From contig NC_012874.2 in assembly GCF_000003195.3 (NCBI RefSeq), forward strand, positions 56,841,341 through 56,905,340: a stretch of DNA of 64,000 nt. Direction: 5' to 3'. Made by a program: the position numbers and the translations under genes. This DNA comes from Sorghum bicolor. Lineage: Eukaryota > Streptophyta > Magnoliopsida > Poales > Poaceae. Each line of letters starts with the position of its first letter. The stretch's first letter is position 1. A model generated the notes under the pieces. It was not told the DNA's origin. It saw only the letters and a list, made by a program, of their open reading frames with translations, and did not search any database. Positions 33,123 through 44,176 of this stretch are shown in pieces.

Positions 33123-34218
33123 CCAGAGCCAACTGTTGTTCCTTCCCCCAAACGAACTCTTGATCGGCTTTTAGCTTAAGAAGAGGACTGAAAGCACAGA
33201 TTTTACCAGACAAATTAGATATAAACCTTCTGATAAAATTTACCTTGCCGATCAAAGACTGGAGCTCGGTCTTGTTGGTAGGGGCCACTATCTTATTGAT
33301 GGCATCAATAGATCTTCGACTAATTTAAATCCCCCTCTGGTGCACCATGAAACCAAGAAATTGCCCTGCCGATACTCCAAATGCACATTTATTGGGATTC
33401 ATTTTCAAACCATGCTTCCTTGTGCACTCCAACACCTTTCGTAAATCGGCAAAATGCTTTGCGAAGTCTCCAGACTTAACCACCACATCAGCAATATAAA
33501 TCTCCACCAGCTTGCCGATGAACTCATGAAATATAAAATTCATAGCCCTTTGATAAGTAGCGCCAGCATTCTTCAAGCCAAAGGTCATAACTATCCATTC
33601 AAACAACCCAACATGACCAGGGCACCTGAACGCGGTCTTCGGAATATCTTCTTCAGCCATGAATATTTGATTGTATCCTGCATTGCCATCCACAAAGCTA
33701 ATGATCCGATGCCCAGCCGTAGCGTCGACTAGCAGATCGGCAACTGGCATTGGGTATCCATCCATCGGTGTAGCTTTATTGAGGTTCCTGAAATCAATGC
33801 AGACCCGAAGCTTCCCGTTCATCTTGTAGACCGGAACAACATTGGAAATCCATTCGGCATACCGACACTACCGAATAAATTTGGCTTCAATAAGTTTGGT
33901 TATTTCGGCCTTGATGTCGGGAATAATATTAGGATTACATCGGCGAGCTGGTTGCTGATGTGGCCGAAATCCAGACTTGATAGGCAACCGATGTTCAACA
34001 ATTGATCGGTTTAAACCAGGCATCTCAGTATAGTCCCAAGCAAAGCAATCTTTATATTCCTTTAACAAATCAGTTAATTGTTGCTTACACTTAGGATCTA
34101 ACTTAGCACTAATAAAAGTAGGTCTAGGCTTATCACCACTACCTATATCTACTTCTACTAGATCATCGGCCGATGTGAACCCCTGGCCCAATTTTCCATC
34201 ATCGGCGAACCAATCCAT
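33034..34218 (-). pseudogene. Gypsy-1 reverse transcriptase, broken
   Basis: Frames 34218-33868, 33822-33325 and 33288-33034 make one RT separated by stops. Motifs are RVCIDFRNLNKATPMDGYPM, FVDGNAGYNQI and FGLKNAGATYQR. The catalytic box reads YIAD instead of the usual YIDD (codons near 33493-33504), so a catalytic Asp is replaced by Ala. With the stops this marks a dead copy. Confidence 0.85.
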
Positions 34219-34400
34219 TAAAAACCATCTTCAGAACCGACTGCTTGGATCGGTGGAATCTCGTAATCGGCAACCTTGAGAAAATCCTTCTCCCAAATTT
34301 CTCCTGAAATACACCTAGTCCTTTCATAGGTGTCCGCCTCTGCTGATGCGATGACATAAGAAGAGTCTCCTAGGACAATTTCAATCTTGTGACCTACCCA

Positions 34401-35330
34401 CTAGACCAAGCATTGGTGCATTGTAGATGGGATGCAACAATTAGCATGAATCCAATCTCTTCCCAACAGCAGGTTATAAGCACCCTTTCCACTGATCATG
34501 AAGAAGGTTGTCGGCAAGGTTTTGTTGCCGATGGTCAACTCTACACATATTGCCCCCTTGACCAGAGACACTTTCCCTTCAAATTCTTTGAGCATCATAT
34601 CGGTCTTGGTTAAATCCTGATCCCCTTTTCCATGCTTCCGATACACTGCATATGGCATGATATTAATAGCGGCTCCACCATCAACCAGAATCTTGGTCAT
34701 TGGCTGACCGTCCACTTTTCCTTTAACAAACAGGGCCTTGAGGTGTTGCCTTTCATCATCGGCGGGTTTCTCGAACATAGCCGCCATCGGATCTAGAGCC
34801 AACTGGGCTATTTGGTCGGAAAACTCCACCTCATCATCGCTGGATGGTGCAAGGAACTCTATCGGCAACATAAATACCATGTTGACATCTGCCGATGGAC
34901 CTCCCCCCTTAGGATCCGACCGTTGTTGATCCTCAGACTGTTCAGAGTTTTCCCCCTTGCTCAACTCTTCTCGCCTTTCGTGCTGCAGCCTTCTTTTCTG
35001 TGTCCTGTTCAATCCCTCTGGACACCATGGAGGAAGTTGCTGCTGCCTCACCGATGGACGATGATTTTCCCTTGACTCTACCCGATAAGTGTTGGCATCT
35101 CTGCAAAATATGAACTCATCGGCAACCCGAGCATTAGCCATTTCTTCAATTTCTTCCTGGTTCCTGGGAAAATATTGAACACAATCGCCAAGCCTATCGT
35201 GCACGCTGAGCCTGCCCCCCAGCCGATCATGGACCGGATGTTCTCCCCCTAATCGGCCCATTAGATCGTCGATCATCACCTCGGTAGTATCGGTCGGACC
35301 TATCATACCGGTCATAACCGTTGCACTCAA
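34401..35330 (-). pseudogene. Gypsy-1 aspartic protease region
   Basis: A 309-residue frame with the retropepsin-like motif LVDGGAAINIMP and the late motif YNLLLGRDWIHAN. Tat proteases usually have D-G-G at this place, so this is normal for the lineage. The N-terminal half is acidic and repetitive (HPVHDRLGGRLSVHDRLG). The frame stops at 34401, before the link to RT. Confidence 0.8.
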
Positions 35331-35562
35331 GACAGTCTCTGATAGTTGGAAGCTTGATATTTTCCTCCCAACAGTGAATGAAGAACGGGCAATTCCAGTG
35401 ATTCCTATGCCGATTCCACTCTTGTCGGCGTATTTCCTCTTCCCGACGATAATCCTCTTGCTGGCGCCGGTACCGATCTTCTCGTTGCTGCCAAGTCTCC
35501 TGAGGCCTTCTGTGAGTTAATACAATACCAGATCGGGGAGGCCTTCCTGAGTTAGTTCCCTC

Positions 35563-37948
35563 CTAGACCAAGCCTCTTCCTTTGGCATCGACAGTAGTGA
35601 TCTGATGCTGAGGATCTACCGATGCACTTCTTTCAGCCGCTTCTGACGTCAATACTTTGGCCTTTCCCTTAGCATCCAACATATTCGTTGGGAACGGATG
35701 CTGATCAATCTTCATCGGTTTCTGGGTCTTGGAACTATCAAATTTAATCCTCCCAGATTCTATAGCCGATTGCAGCTGCTGCCTGAAAACCTTGCATTCA
35801 TTAGTGTCGTGAGAAGTTGCGTTGTGCCACTTGCAATATTTCATCCTCTTTAACTCCTCAGCCGATGGGATCACATGATTAGGTGACAGCTTGATCTGAC
35901 CTTCCTGAAGTAGAAAGTCAAATATCCTATCGGCCTTGGTAGTGTCGAATGCAAACTTCTCTGGTTCCTTGTGCCCAAAAGGGCAAGACATCGGCTTCTT
36001 GTTTTTTACCCACTCTACAGCGGATGACTGGTTCTTCATTAGAATCCGAGCTTGTTGCTTCATCGACAAACAACACCTTTTTGTTCCATGCTCTCTTGGG
36101 CTCGAAAGGCTTAATATCCTAATCAGAAATCCTCTGCACCAAATGACTTAAACTCTCAAACTCCTGAGACGCATATTTGTCCCTGATGTGTGGCAACAAA
36201 CCATGAAAAGCTAAATCGGCTAGCTGCCGATCATCCAGAACCAGGCTATAGCATTTGTTCTTGACCTCCCGTATCCTCTGCACAAAGCTCTCAACCGATT
36301 CATCATTACGTTACCTCAGCTTGACCAAATCGGTGATCTTCTTCTCATGGACCCCAGAAAAGAAGTACTTGTGGAATTGTTTCTCCAGATCGGCCCAAGT
36401 AATCACTGAGTTGGGAGGTAATGATATAAACCAAGTGAAAGCCAATCCAGACAACGATGATGAGAATAAGCGAACCCTTAACTCATCCCTGTTACCAGCT
36501 TCTCCGCATTGAATGATGAACCTATTGACATGCTCCGTGGTTGACGTGTCATCCTGCCCAGAAAACTTAGTAAAATCCGGTACCTTGTACCGATTTGGAA
36601 GCGGGATCAAATCATATGCGGGAGGATACGGTGTCCGATAAGAGTAAGTGTTGACTTTGGGCTTTATCCCAAATTGGTCTCTCATTACTTCAGCAATCTT
36701 ATCGGCCCAATAAGCATCGACATCCTACCAATGAGGTGGTTGTGGATCTGGCATCCGCTGGTAAGTTTCCACGTGTCTATGCGGCGTACGGTCTGCATGA
36801 AACACTGGGTTAACCATCTGGCCCCCAATCTGTGGACCACCAAGCTGTTGCCCGCCAATCTGTTGCCCGCCGACTTGGTGCCCAAGATTCATTGGCTGGT
36901 TGGGAATCCCCTGATTCTGAAACCCAGGATAGATCTGGCCTTGCTGGAACCCTGTGGCCTGATGATTCGGTTGGGGCGTTTGTGGAAAGACTTGCTGCCC
37001 AAGCCATCCACTATTAGCATTCATCGGCATAGGCCCTGTCGATGACTGGTAATTGGGCATTATCATGGAGTTGACATACCCTGGTTGAATCATAGACCTC
37101 TGTTGCATCAGCATTGAGTCTGTCGATGCGTTAGGCATCTGAAACGTTGGAGCTTGAGAATTTCCAGTGTATGGTCTCGCAGTAGTAGTTGTAGTATACT
37201 GGGGACTCTGGTTCACCGGCATATTGGGAGGTGCCGATGCCATAGGAGTCTTGCCTCTCATATCAGTCGTCTGCGACGTACCCAGTGTTAACTCTGGAGG
37301 CATGCCATAACCCCACCAGTTAGGAGGAGGAGTCAATCCTGACATTGCCGATGCCAACAGATCTGTAGCGAGTTTAATCTGTCCATCTGAAGTCTGTGGA
37401 TTGGTTGTCATCGGCATAGATTGTGCATTGGTGACTCCCAACGTGCTCGGAGGAACGGCAGTCTGCGCTCCCACAGCGGCTGAGGCAGCCGATGGAGCTG
37501 TAACCACTGGTGATTCCGGCTGGTGATAAGTAGGGCCCACATAATCTGGTGGCAATTGTCCTTCCTTGAAAGTTCTTGCCACGGCATTGAAGACCGTATT
37601 GGATAGTACACCAGCTTGGTTGATCAAAGCATGGTTGATAGCACTATCAACCATCTCTTGAAGTTTACCAGGATTGGCTTCAAAAGTAACCTGCTGAGGT
37701 GCCGGCAGTGCATCCTTCTGGATCACCTCGCCACTCCTGTTGATGCTGAAGGATCTCAAGCATTGCTGCTTGTAATCTTCCATGGCTTTAGCGATAGCTT
37801 GCTTCTGCTCATCCTTGAGATTGGCTTCCGTCACGGGGATAACGTTCTCCTGATCAAACTCAGAAGTCGACATGTTGATCTTAATCTTGAATCGGTCCCA
37901 CCGGGCGTGCCAAAAGATGTGTTGGTGCAAAAGCTGATCTGCCAACAC
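35563..37948 (-). pseudogene. Gypsy-1 gag, several stops
   Basis: Three frames: 37948-36725 (N-terminal Gln/Pro/Met-rich part, with DYKQQCLRSFSINRSGEVI), 36685-36311 (Retrotrans_gag core, KFSGQDDTSTTEHVNRFI, FTWFISLPPNSV) and 36069-35563 (zinc-knuckle-like CKWHNATSHDTNEC). A TAG at about 36726 and stops near 36310 and 36120 separate them. The start near 37876, after the primer-binding site, is more likely than the first Met of the long frame, which lies in the LTR. Confidence 0.8.
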
Positions 37949-38153
37949 AAAGGGCTAATACCCGATTTAAACGTTAAGGCGTGCCAGCCGATTTGACCTT
38001 ACTATCGGCAAAGGTGGTAACTCGAATACTTTGGTCCCGACAACAGCGATGCGCCTGGATGTCATGGCCAAGAGGTATTCACACGGAACTTGAGAACATG
38101 CCGAGCTTAAGTCGACGAATTCCTAAGAACTCGTAGTAAAAAGGAAAAAAAGT
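37920..38153 (-). repeat. Right (5') LTR of Gypsy-1, cut after 234 bp
   Basis: Starts TGTTGGTGC like the left LTR but stops at AAAAAAAGT (38145-38153), where the sequence passes into a copy of the CACTA-E flank. The same nine bases occur at the corresponding CACTA-E position 25245-25253. Confidence 0.9.
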
Positions 38154-39111
38154 GTTCGCCGTGTGCCACATCACGGCACACGGCAAAGAGGCCATGTTTG
38201 CCGTGTGCTCCTGATCTAGCACACGACAAACCCCCCTCGGGCCTTATCCACGCGCCCCCAGGACCCAGCGCCCCCTGCCTGCCCCCCATCACCCCGCACT
38301 GCCCTGCTGCGCCCCTACCGCGCCGCTGACCGCCGCTGCCGCGCCCCCTGCCGCGCCGCCAACCTCCCCCCACCATACCACGCCCGCCCCCTATCGCGCC
38401 CCCACCGCTCCCTGCCCCCCGCGCGGCCACCGTCCTCTGCACGACCCGCCGCCGCCGCCGCAGCGCGCGCCGCCGCCCTCTCTGCGCCACCACCACCCCC
38501 TGCACCCCGCGCCCACTCTTGGCCAGAGCCCGGAGGCGCCTAGCGCGGTGGTGCACGGCGGTCGGCGCCTCGGCTGTCTCCTCCCTCTCCCTACTGAAGC
38601 AAAGGTATTGTCATTGTACTATTTTTCCCCAAATCTCTAACCCTAACTCAATTAGGGAACAAAGATGAATTAGTTGATTACTACTTATACAGAGACGAAT
38701 GAATTGATGTAGCGGTGAGAACATATATTGATGTCTACCATCGTGCCGTTGTGTTAGTCGGCCATCGTGTCGTTGTGTTTGACGGCCATCGTGCCGCTGT
38801 TTTGTTGCAGGTTTTGGAAACCTCCTTGTGTAGGGGAGATGCTGCCGAAATTTTCATTTGACACTATTATTTTTGCAGGAGAACATTAGGTCGTGGGAGC
38901 AGAGACGTTCCTCGGAGCTGTGGGCCTGCCTGCACCGCTAGCCTCACTCCACTGCCACCCAAGGTATAACCGCACTTTGTATTTGTGTCGTAGTTTACGT
39001 AACCGAGTTAGGCGTCTCCCATTTGAAAGAGATGGTTAGAAATGACCGTATCTCTTTCGAATAGTCCACATTATTTGGACAGCCTGAGAATGCGTAGATG
39101 GGGTTAGTTTC
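38154..39111. repeat. Duplicated CACTA-E flank, copy 2
   Basis: Second copy of 25254-26213, offset by 12,900 bp at its left edge. It ends with GTTTC (39107-39111), next to the solo LTR. The GC-rich frame of about 149 codons in it is compositional and matches the one in copy 1. Confidence 0.9.
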
Positions 39112-39809
39112 TGTTGGTGCAAAAGCTGATCTGCAAACACAAAGGGCTAATACCCGATTTAAACGTTAAGGCGTGCCAGCCGATTTGACCTTACAATCGG
39201 CAAAGGTGGTAACTCGAATACTTTGGTCCCGACAACAGCGATGCGCCCGGATGTCACGGCCAAGAGGTATTCACGCGGAACTTGAGAACACGCCGAGCTT
39301 AAGTCGACGAATTCCTAAGAACTCGTAGTAAAAAGGAAAAAAAGTATGACGAAGTCGTCGAAAAAGTAGATGCTTGGAATATGAGTAAAAACGTGTGTTT
39401 GATTGATTGATAGATATCCCATTACAAGGCCCTAGGGTCTACATTTATACCCTGCTCAAAGAGCTACAACCAGACACGACTAGAACTCGAATTCCAAATT
39501 ACACAGAATCTGTATACAAAACGATTTAAATAACTAAGGAAAACATAAAGCCATCCCCCGTGACAAACTGGAACTCCTCCACAAACCGATCGACAACTTC
39601 CAAACTCTCCCTTCATAGCATCGGCAGGCTCCCTTGTCGTAGCCATCGGCACAGACACATCATCACCTACGGACTTAGTCACGCTCAACCATCCTTCCAT
39701 CGGCAACCACCTTCATCGGCAACTCACCCTGCAGATCAAGCACCATCATCTCATCTTGCCGATCCACACTTTACCAATCATGGACACGTGCCCAAAAACG
39801 GTGTCAACA
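39112..39809 (-). repeat. Solo LTR of the Gypsy-1 family, 698 bp
   Basis: Complete LTR TGTTGGTGC...GTGTCAACA flanked by GTTTC on both sides (39107-39111 and 39810-39814), the same 5-bp duplication seen left of Gypsy-1 at 26209-26213. It lies in the left arm of the TNP2 hairpin of CACTA-E. Confidence 0.95.
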
Positions 39810-39814
39810 GTTTC

Positions 39815-39979
39815 CATGTCCACTTTAATCTGAGATATAGTTTCGGCATCACCTCCATATTGTTCTCCGGATACACAACCTCCCCGCCGGGACGTGTATT
39901 TGGAGAACAGCGGGGAGGTGCTGCCGAAATTCCATCTCGGATCGGAGTTGACATGGAAACTAACCCCATCTACGCATCC
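39815..39979. repeat. Long inverted repeat upstream of TNP2 in CACTA-E (hairpin 3), split by the solo LTR
   Basis: Inner arms pair TTTCGGCATCACCTCC with GGGGAGGTGCTGCCGAAA, and TTCTCCGGATACAC with GTGTATTTGGAGAA. The outer right arm (GGAAACTAACCCCATCTACGCATCCTC, shortened here) pairs with 39086-39111, on the other side of the LTR. It ends about 95 bp before the TNP2 start. Confidence 0.85.
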
Positions 39980-40073
39980 TCAGTTGGGATTAGGACCTAT
40001 CCTCACCTATTAGTTATTAGGGCTATCGTGTAGATACATTCCGTTCTTACATTGCTACATGATATGTTATAAG

Positions 40074-40827
40074 ATGGATGACCGGCAGTGGATGTACATC
40101 AGCTGCCCAAGTCAGAGAGACATCTCCTTGGAATGGATTGAGAAGACCGAGGTTTTCTTAGAGCAAGCATTCGCAATAGGGTCATGTCATATGCCGGTTA
40201 TGATGTGAATGGATATTGCTTCAACACAACAAGGCACGAGCAAAGTCGTCCTAACCGGAAAACCACAAATACCGGATTTTCACACCCGGCCAAAATGGGA
40301 TGGACTATTATGGAAGAATTGAAGACATATACGAACTCACATTTCATGGTTGCAAAGATATTAAATCTGTCATATTCAAATGTCATTGGTTTGACCCTGA
40401 AGTAACAAGACGAACGCCTAATCTTGGGCTAGTTGAAATTCAACAGGATTCTGTCTTACCCGGAGATGATATATACATTGTGGCCCAACAGGCCACACAA
40501 GTTTATTATATGTCGTACCCATGCAAAACCGATGCACGTCTTAAGGGTTGGGATGTTGTGCACAAGGTATTGCCACACGGTGGAGTACCGGTACCAAACA
40601 AGGAAGATTACATCATTGACATGGACACATATGAAGGGGAGTTCTATCAAGAAGAGGGTCTAGATGGGACTTTTGTGATAGACTTAACTGAAGCCATGGA
40701 TGTGGCCATTGGTGTTAAAGACGACGACGACGTTGAGGTTGAAGATGTGAGGGACATACAATTACTTGAGCAGTTACGCTTAGACAATGATGACGACGAT
40801 AATGATGCTCCTGTTGATATTTGGTAA
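40074..40827 (+). pseudogene. TNP2 with a large internal deletion (N-terminus joined to DUF4216)
   Basis: Starts MDDRQWMY at 40074, continues with the Transposase_Assoc N-terminus to about 40175 (KTEVFLEQAFAIG), and is then joined to the DUF4216 domain (YAGYDVNGYCFNTT, DYYGRIEDIYELTFHG, IVAQQATQVYY, EGEFYQEEGLDGTFVID) that ends at 40827. About 2.5 kb of core present in CACTA-C is missing, and at least two frameshifts remain. It has the same start and leader layout as the other two TNP2 copies. Confidence 0.85.
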
Positions 40828-40837
40828 CGCCATGAGG

Positions 40838-42151
40838 AAATGATCCACAAGCGCATGGATATCGGTGAGCATTTCACCCGAGAGGTTATCCAGAGTATCG
40901 TATTTATATTTTTACCACTGGGAGAAAGCGTGCGTCTGACTATCTAAATCAATTGCTACTACCCTTTAGGCTACAAAGAATGGGACTCGATGTGAGCGAT
41001 GAATAGAGAAGACTACAACCATAGTCTCGTTCTAACCTTGGTAAGGATGATCTACTATTCTATTTGGGAGGCTCACGAAATCTAGACACCACAGAGGATG
41101 TTCGACCCGCACCTATAAACCCTACCCATCCTGCTAACGAGATGTGGGCTACAAAGGTAACTCAGAAATGTCACGTTTCTCGCTACTACCACGGTCCAGC
41201 TAGTCAGGGGATATCTATGAGTACCCTAGCCCAAACACCACATTTACGCTAGCAATGATTACTCTAAACTCAACCAGAAGAGATTAAAGTAAACACATAA
41301 ACCAAAGAACAATAAAACAAGAACCTACTAGAATTTAGAAGTCGAATTACTGAAGAATCCTAGGAGCAAGCCTCAGATTAGGAGAACTTGATCCCGCAGG
41401 TACAACCTCGGAGTAGACACCGACAGGCAGGGCTCCCTCCGATCTACACCTCCACTCTATCTCTCTCAATCTAGTAGATCTAGTCTACTCTCACATTGGA
41501 TGCTAAGCCCTAAGTCTATTTAGAGGAAAGGTTATCCTTTGAGGGCACCTCTCAACTCTATGATGAACTTGTTCTCCTCCAGGGGCCAGGGGCCTTGCTT
41601 ATATAGTCCTTCTCCTTTGTGCCTTTTTGGTTCAGCAGGCGATGTGGTACTAAACTTTCCACCATATCTCATTAAAATGCACATAGGCCTTAATGGACCA
41701 AAATCTGATTTTGGCTCAATTAATCCCACAGCTCTTTTATGTGGAGTCCTTCTTTTATTAATATCTCTTGATTCCGAACTCCAAATATAGCAAATAATAT
41801 ATGCATTTCCACCAGCTCGACGAGATCTTTGTAATGGTGTACACCATTCTGTGATTGGTGCTTGTACCAGGGCGGGCGCCCTGCCCCCGGGCCCGCTCGG
41901 TCTCCCGTTCGTTCCCATAGCTTCTGGAGTCTTCTAGATGATAGAAAATTGTGCGGCACGTTAATATCTCTATGTAAACCCAACGTGTGGGCCTTTCCTC
42001 CATATTTCCTGATAACCCCCTGCAAAAATAGACAAACACCAAAACTCGTAGAATTCTGTCATTTAAAACCCTAAGTCTGGGAGTTGGTTGCATTTGGATC
42101 CTTTTCTTTATTTATTTGATGATTATATTTGGTACTTCAGGACCATCAACA
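40838..42151 (-). repeat. Partial LTR of Athila-1
   Basis: Aligns by eye with the Athila-2 LTR from TGATCCACAAGCGCATGG on. The best match begins at CACCACAGAGGATG (41088) and runs to CCATCAACA (42151). It is more diverged than the two Athila-2 LTRs are from each other, so it is an older copy. Confidence 0.7.
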
Positions 42152-44176
42152 AACTCCCCCAAGCTTACCTCTTGCTCGTCCCTGAGCAAGGATGGACTCA
42201 AGAGTTTCTGCAGTGGTTTGATGCCTTAAAAGTACACATGCGTTCAAGCAAGATCTCATCTCTGAGTTAGAGTAAATTGTTAAGACTTAAAACTTACTCA
42301 TTTTACCTTTCACCATGGGGCTTGCAACTGTCACTTGTGTCTTGAGCAGTTAAAAGATAGAACGGTCAAGTCAAGCGCCATGTCTCTTGTTCTTTGATCA
42401 GTTATAGCTCTGGAGTTTTTGCAGATTTTCAAATAAAACTCAGAGATTCCTTGTATGACTCTCTCAAATATCTCTTTTGTGGTATTTCTGGATCCTTCCC
42501 AAGGCAGTAATGGTATATGCCTTCTCTCAAAGTATGTGGTATTTTTGGTATGAGGCATAGTGATATTGCCTTCTCTCTCACCCTACTCTAATAAGGTTTT
42601 GATATCTGGAGCTCATAGGTGGGAGACAGATAATACATACTTACAAGACATTTATTGCATAGTAAAACCATGGATCCAGAGAAACAAGTCAATAAGTCAA
42701 ATCAAGATGTGCATGTGTGGCGAATGTATGGTGTATGGTGATGATGGTGATAACAATGGTGAAAGTCTAATTCTACTTTTACTCATTTAAGGGAATACAT
42801 ACCTTTCTTGAACTTTGAAGCTTTTTGGGGAGAATGAGATGCTCTATACTTTCTTTTTTTTTCTCTCAGGTGGGTATCTTGTACCTCTAATTCTACTGTC
42901 GGACACTTGTCCATTTTTACCTCTCGTCTCACTTTTCCTTTTCTTTCGAGGTTCCGGGCACTTGCCCCTTTTTATTTCCTCGTATTTTTCCTTCTCTTTT
43001 TTTAGAGCACTCATCTCCTGAAATAATATAGCAAGTGGTAGTAACCAAGATAGCTCGAGCATTTATTTCACAGGGAAAAACAGAAATAGGAGAATGTTTT
43101 TGCTATTCTCTCCCGGATTAGGAGAAGAATACTTTTAGGTAAATTTGGAGATGGAATTGAGTGGATGTATGTGGATGCGTACTTTCGGAGTAGAAGTAGC
43201 ATGTATGAGTGAACGTGCAAGTGGATCTTGATTTTAACTGCATGACAAGCTCCTAAGGGTCTACACAGCTTGACCACACTCAATGCTCATAAGCAGTAAA
43301 AAGTAAATGTATGGTTCATAGTCTAATAAGCATGTATATATGGTTGTGGTAGGATTTTAAACTCTCATCATACAGGAACCCATCATGTGTTATTTTAAAG
43401 ATTTTCAAAGATAAAATTCTCCAGAATTCTAGCATCTCTAGGAACAGATAAACAGCAGCTCAACCTTCCCATATCATATCCGTTTACGACTTAGACTTCA
43501 GATCAAGTACTCTTCCCACAGGTTTAGGTTTAGAGGAGGTTTAAATTATAACAGTTATGCCTAAACTTGAGAGAGAGCTCAAGCTTGAAAAGTAGGTACA
43601 TGGCAGAGCAACTATTTATTATTTCCATGTGAGAGCTTATCATGAGGATTCATAGCACACTTTATTTATTTATTTAGCAAACTAAGCAAAGATATAAGCA
43701 CAAAATTTTTATTTGGGTTTTCATGATTATGCATCTTTTTATTATTTGAGTAAAGTATAAACGCGAGTAGAAACACTTAGCTGGATAAATGGAGGTGCTC
43801 TCCCCCAAGCTGAATTTTGACGTAATTTCTTATGATATAGCTAGCAGGTGGTGGAGGTGTATTTGAATGTCAGCAGCACCCTGACAGCGATTAGAATATC
43901 CTCCGCCGGCTAGTCTTCTTTGATCCTTGAATTCTGTGGAGCAAAAATAGACAACAAAGCTTTGTGGAACTGGTTAAGTGTTAGCATAAATATCTAGCCT
44001 TTATCATGTTGAGCCTCCTCAATAAATGTTACACTCTTTGGTAGGATCATAAATTTATTTTTATATTTTCATTTTTGTAGGACAGGAATATATTTATTTT
44101 ATTTTTATGCCACCACAATGAATGTACTTATGGGTTTTATGCCATCAGCATACTCACATGGGGCTTACTATTTTAA
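42152..44176. other. Non-coding interior of Athila-1
   Basis: AT-rich, no supported coding frame. It is similar along its whole length to 54387-56520 in Athila-2, including a TTTTTTTTCTCTCAGGTGGG block. Confidence 0.6.

Larger units (their letters stand above)
26214..38153 (-). mobile_element. Gypsy-1: Tat-lineage Ty3/gypsy element with an antisense PMD gene
   Basis: Left LTR 26214-26911, right LTR cut at 38153 after 234 bp. Gag-pol is read on the minus strand from right to left: gag (37948-35563), protease (35330-34401), RT (34218-33034), RNase H plus integrase (33122-31683) and the integrase end (31492-30986). A second RNase H of the plant Tat type (FFDGSTCDRGAG) and the absence of a chromodomain place it in Tat. 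A primer-binding-site candidate (TGGCACGCCC on the minus strand) lies at about 37894-37912 and a polypurine tract (AATTGGGGGG) next to 26912. Between pol and the left LTR, on the opposite strand, sits a six-exon PMD gene. Every coding part has stops or frameshifts. Confidence 0.85.
23912..40827 (+). mobile_element. CACTA-E: CACTA element interrupted by Gypsy-1 and partly duplicated
   Basis: The left end TACTACCGG (23912-23920) is one base off the CACTACCGG TIR of CACTA-B, and the subterminal repeats TTTGCCGTGTG / CACACGGCAAA (23930-24270 and 25180-25330) are the same type. The GC-rich leader (25330-25690), the outer arm of the TNP2 hairpin (26188-26213), the inner hairpin (39815-39979) and a TNP2 pseudogene (40074-40827) belong to one element split by Gypsy-1 and a duplication. 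The right end is missing: Athila-1 abuts it at about 40830. Confidence 0.75.
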
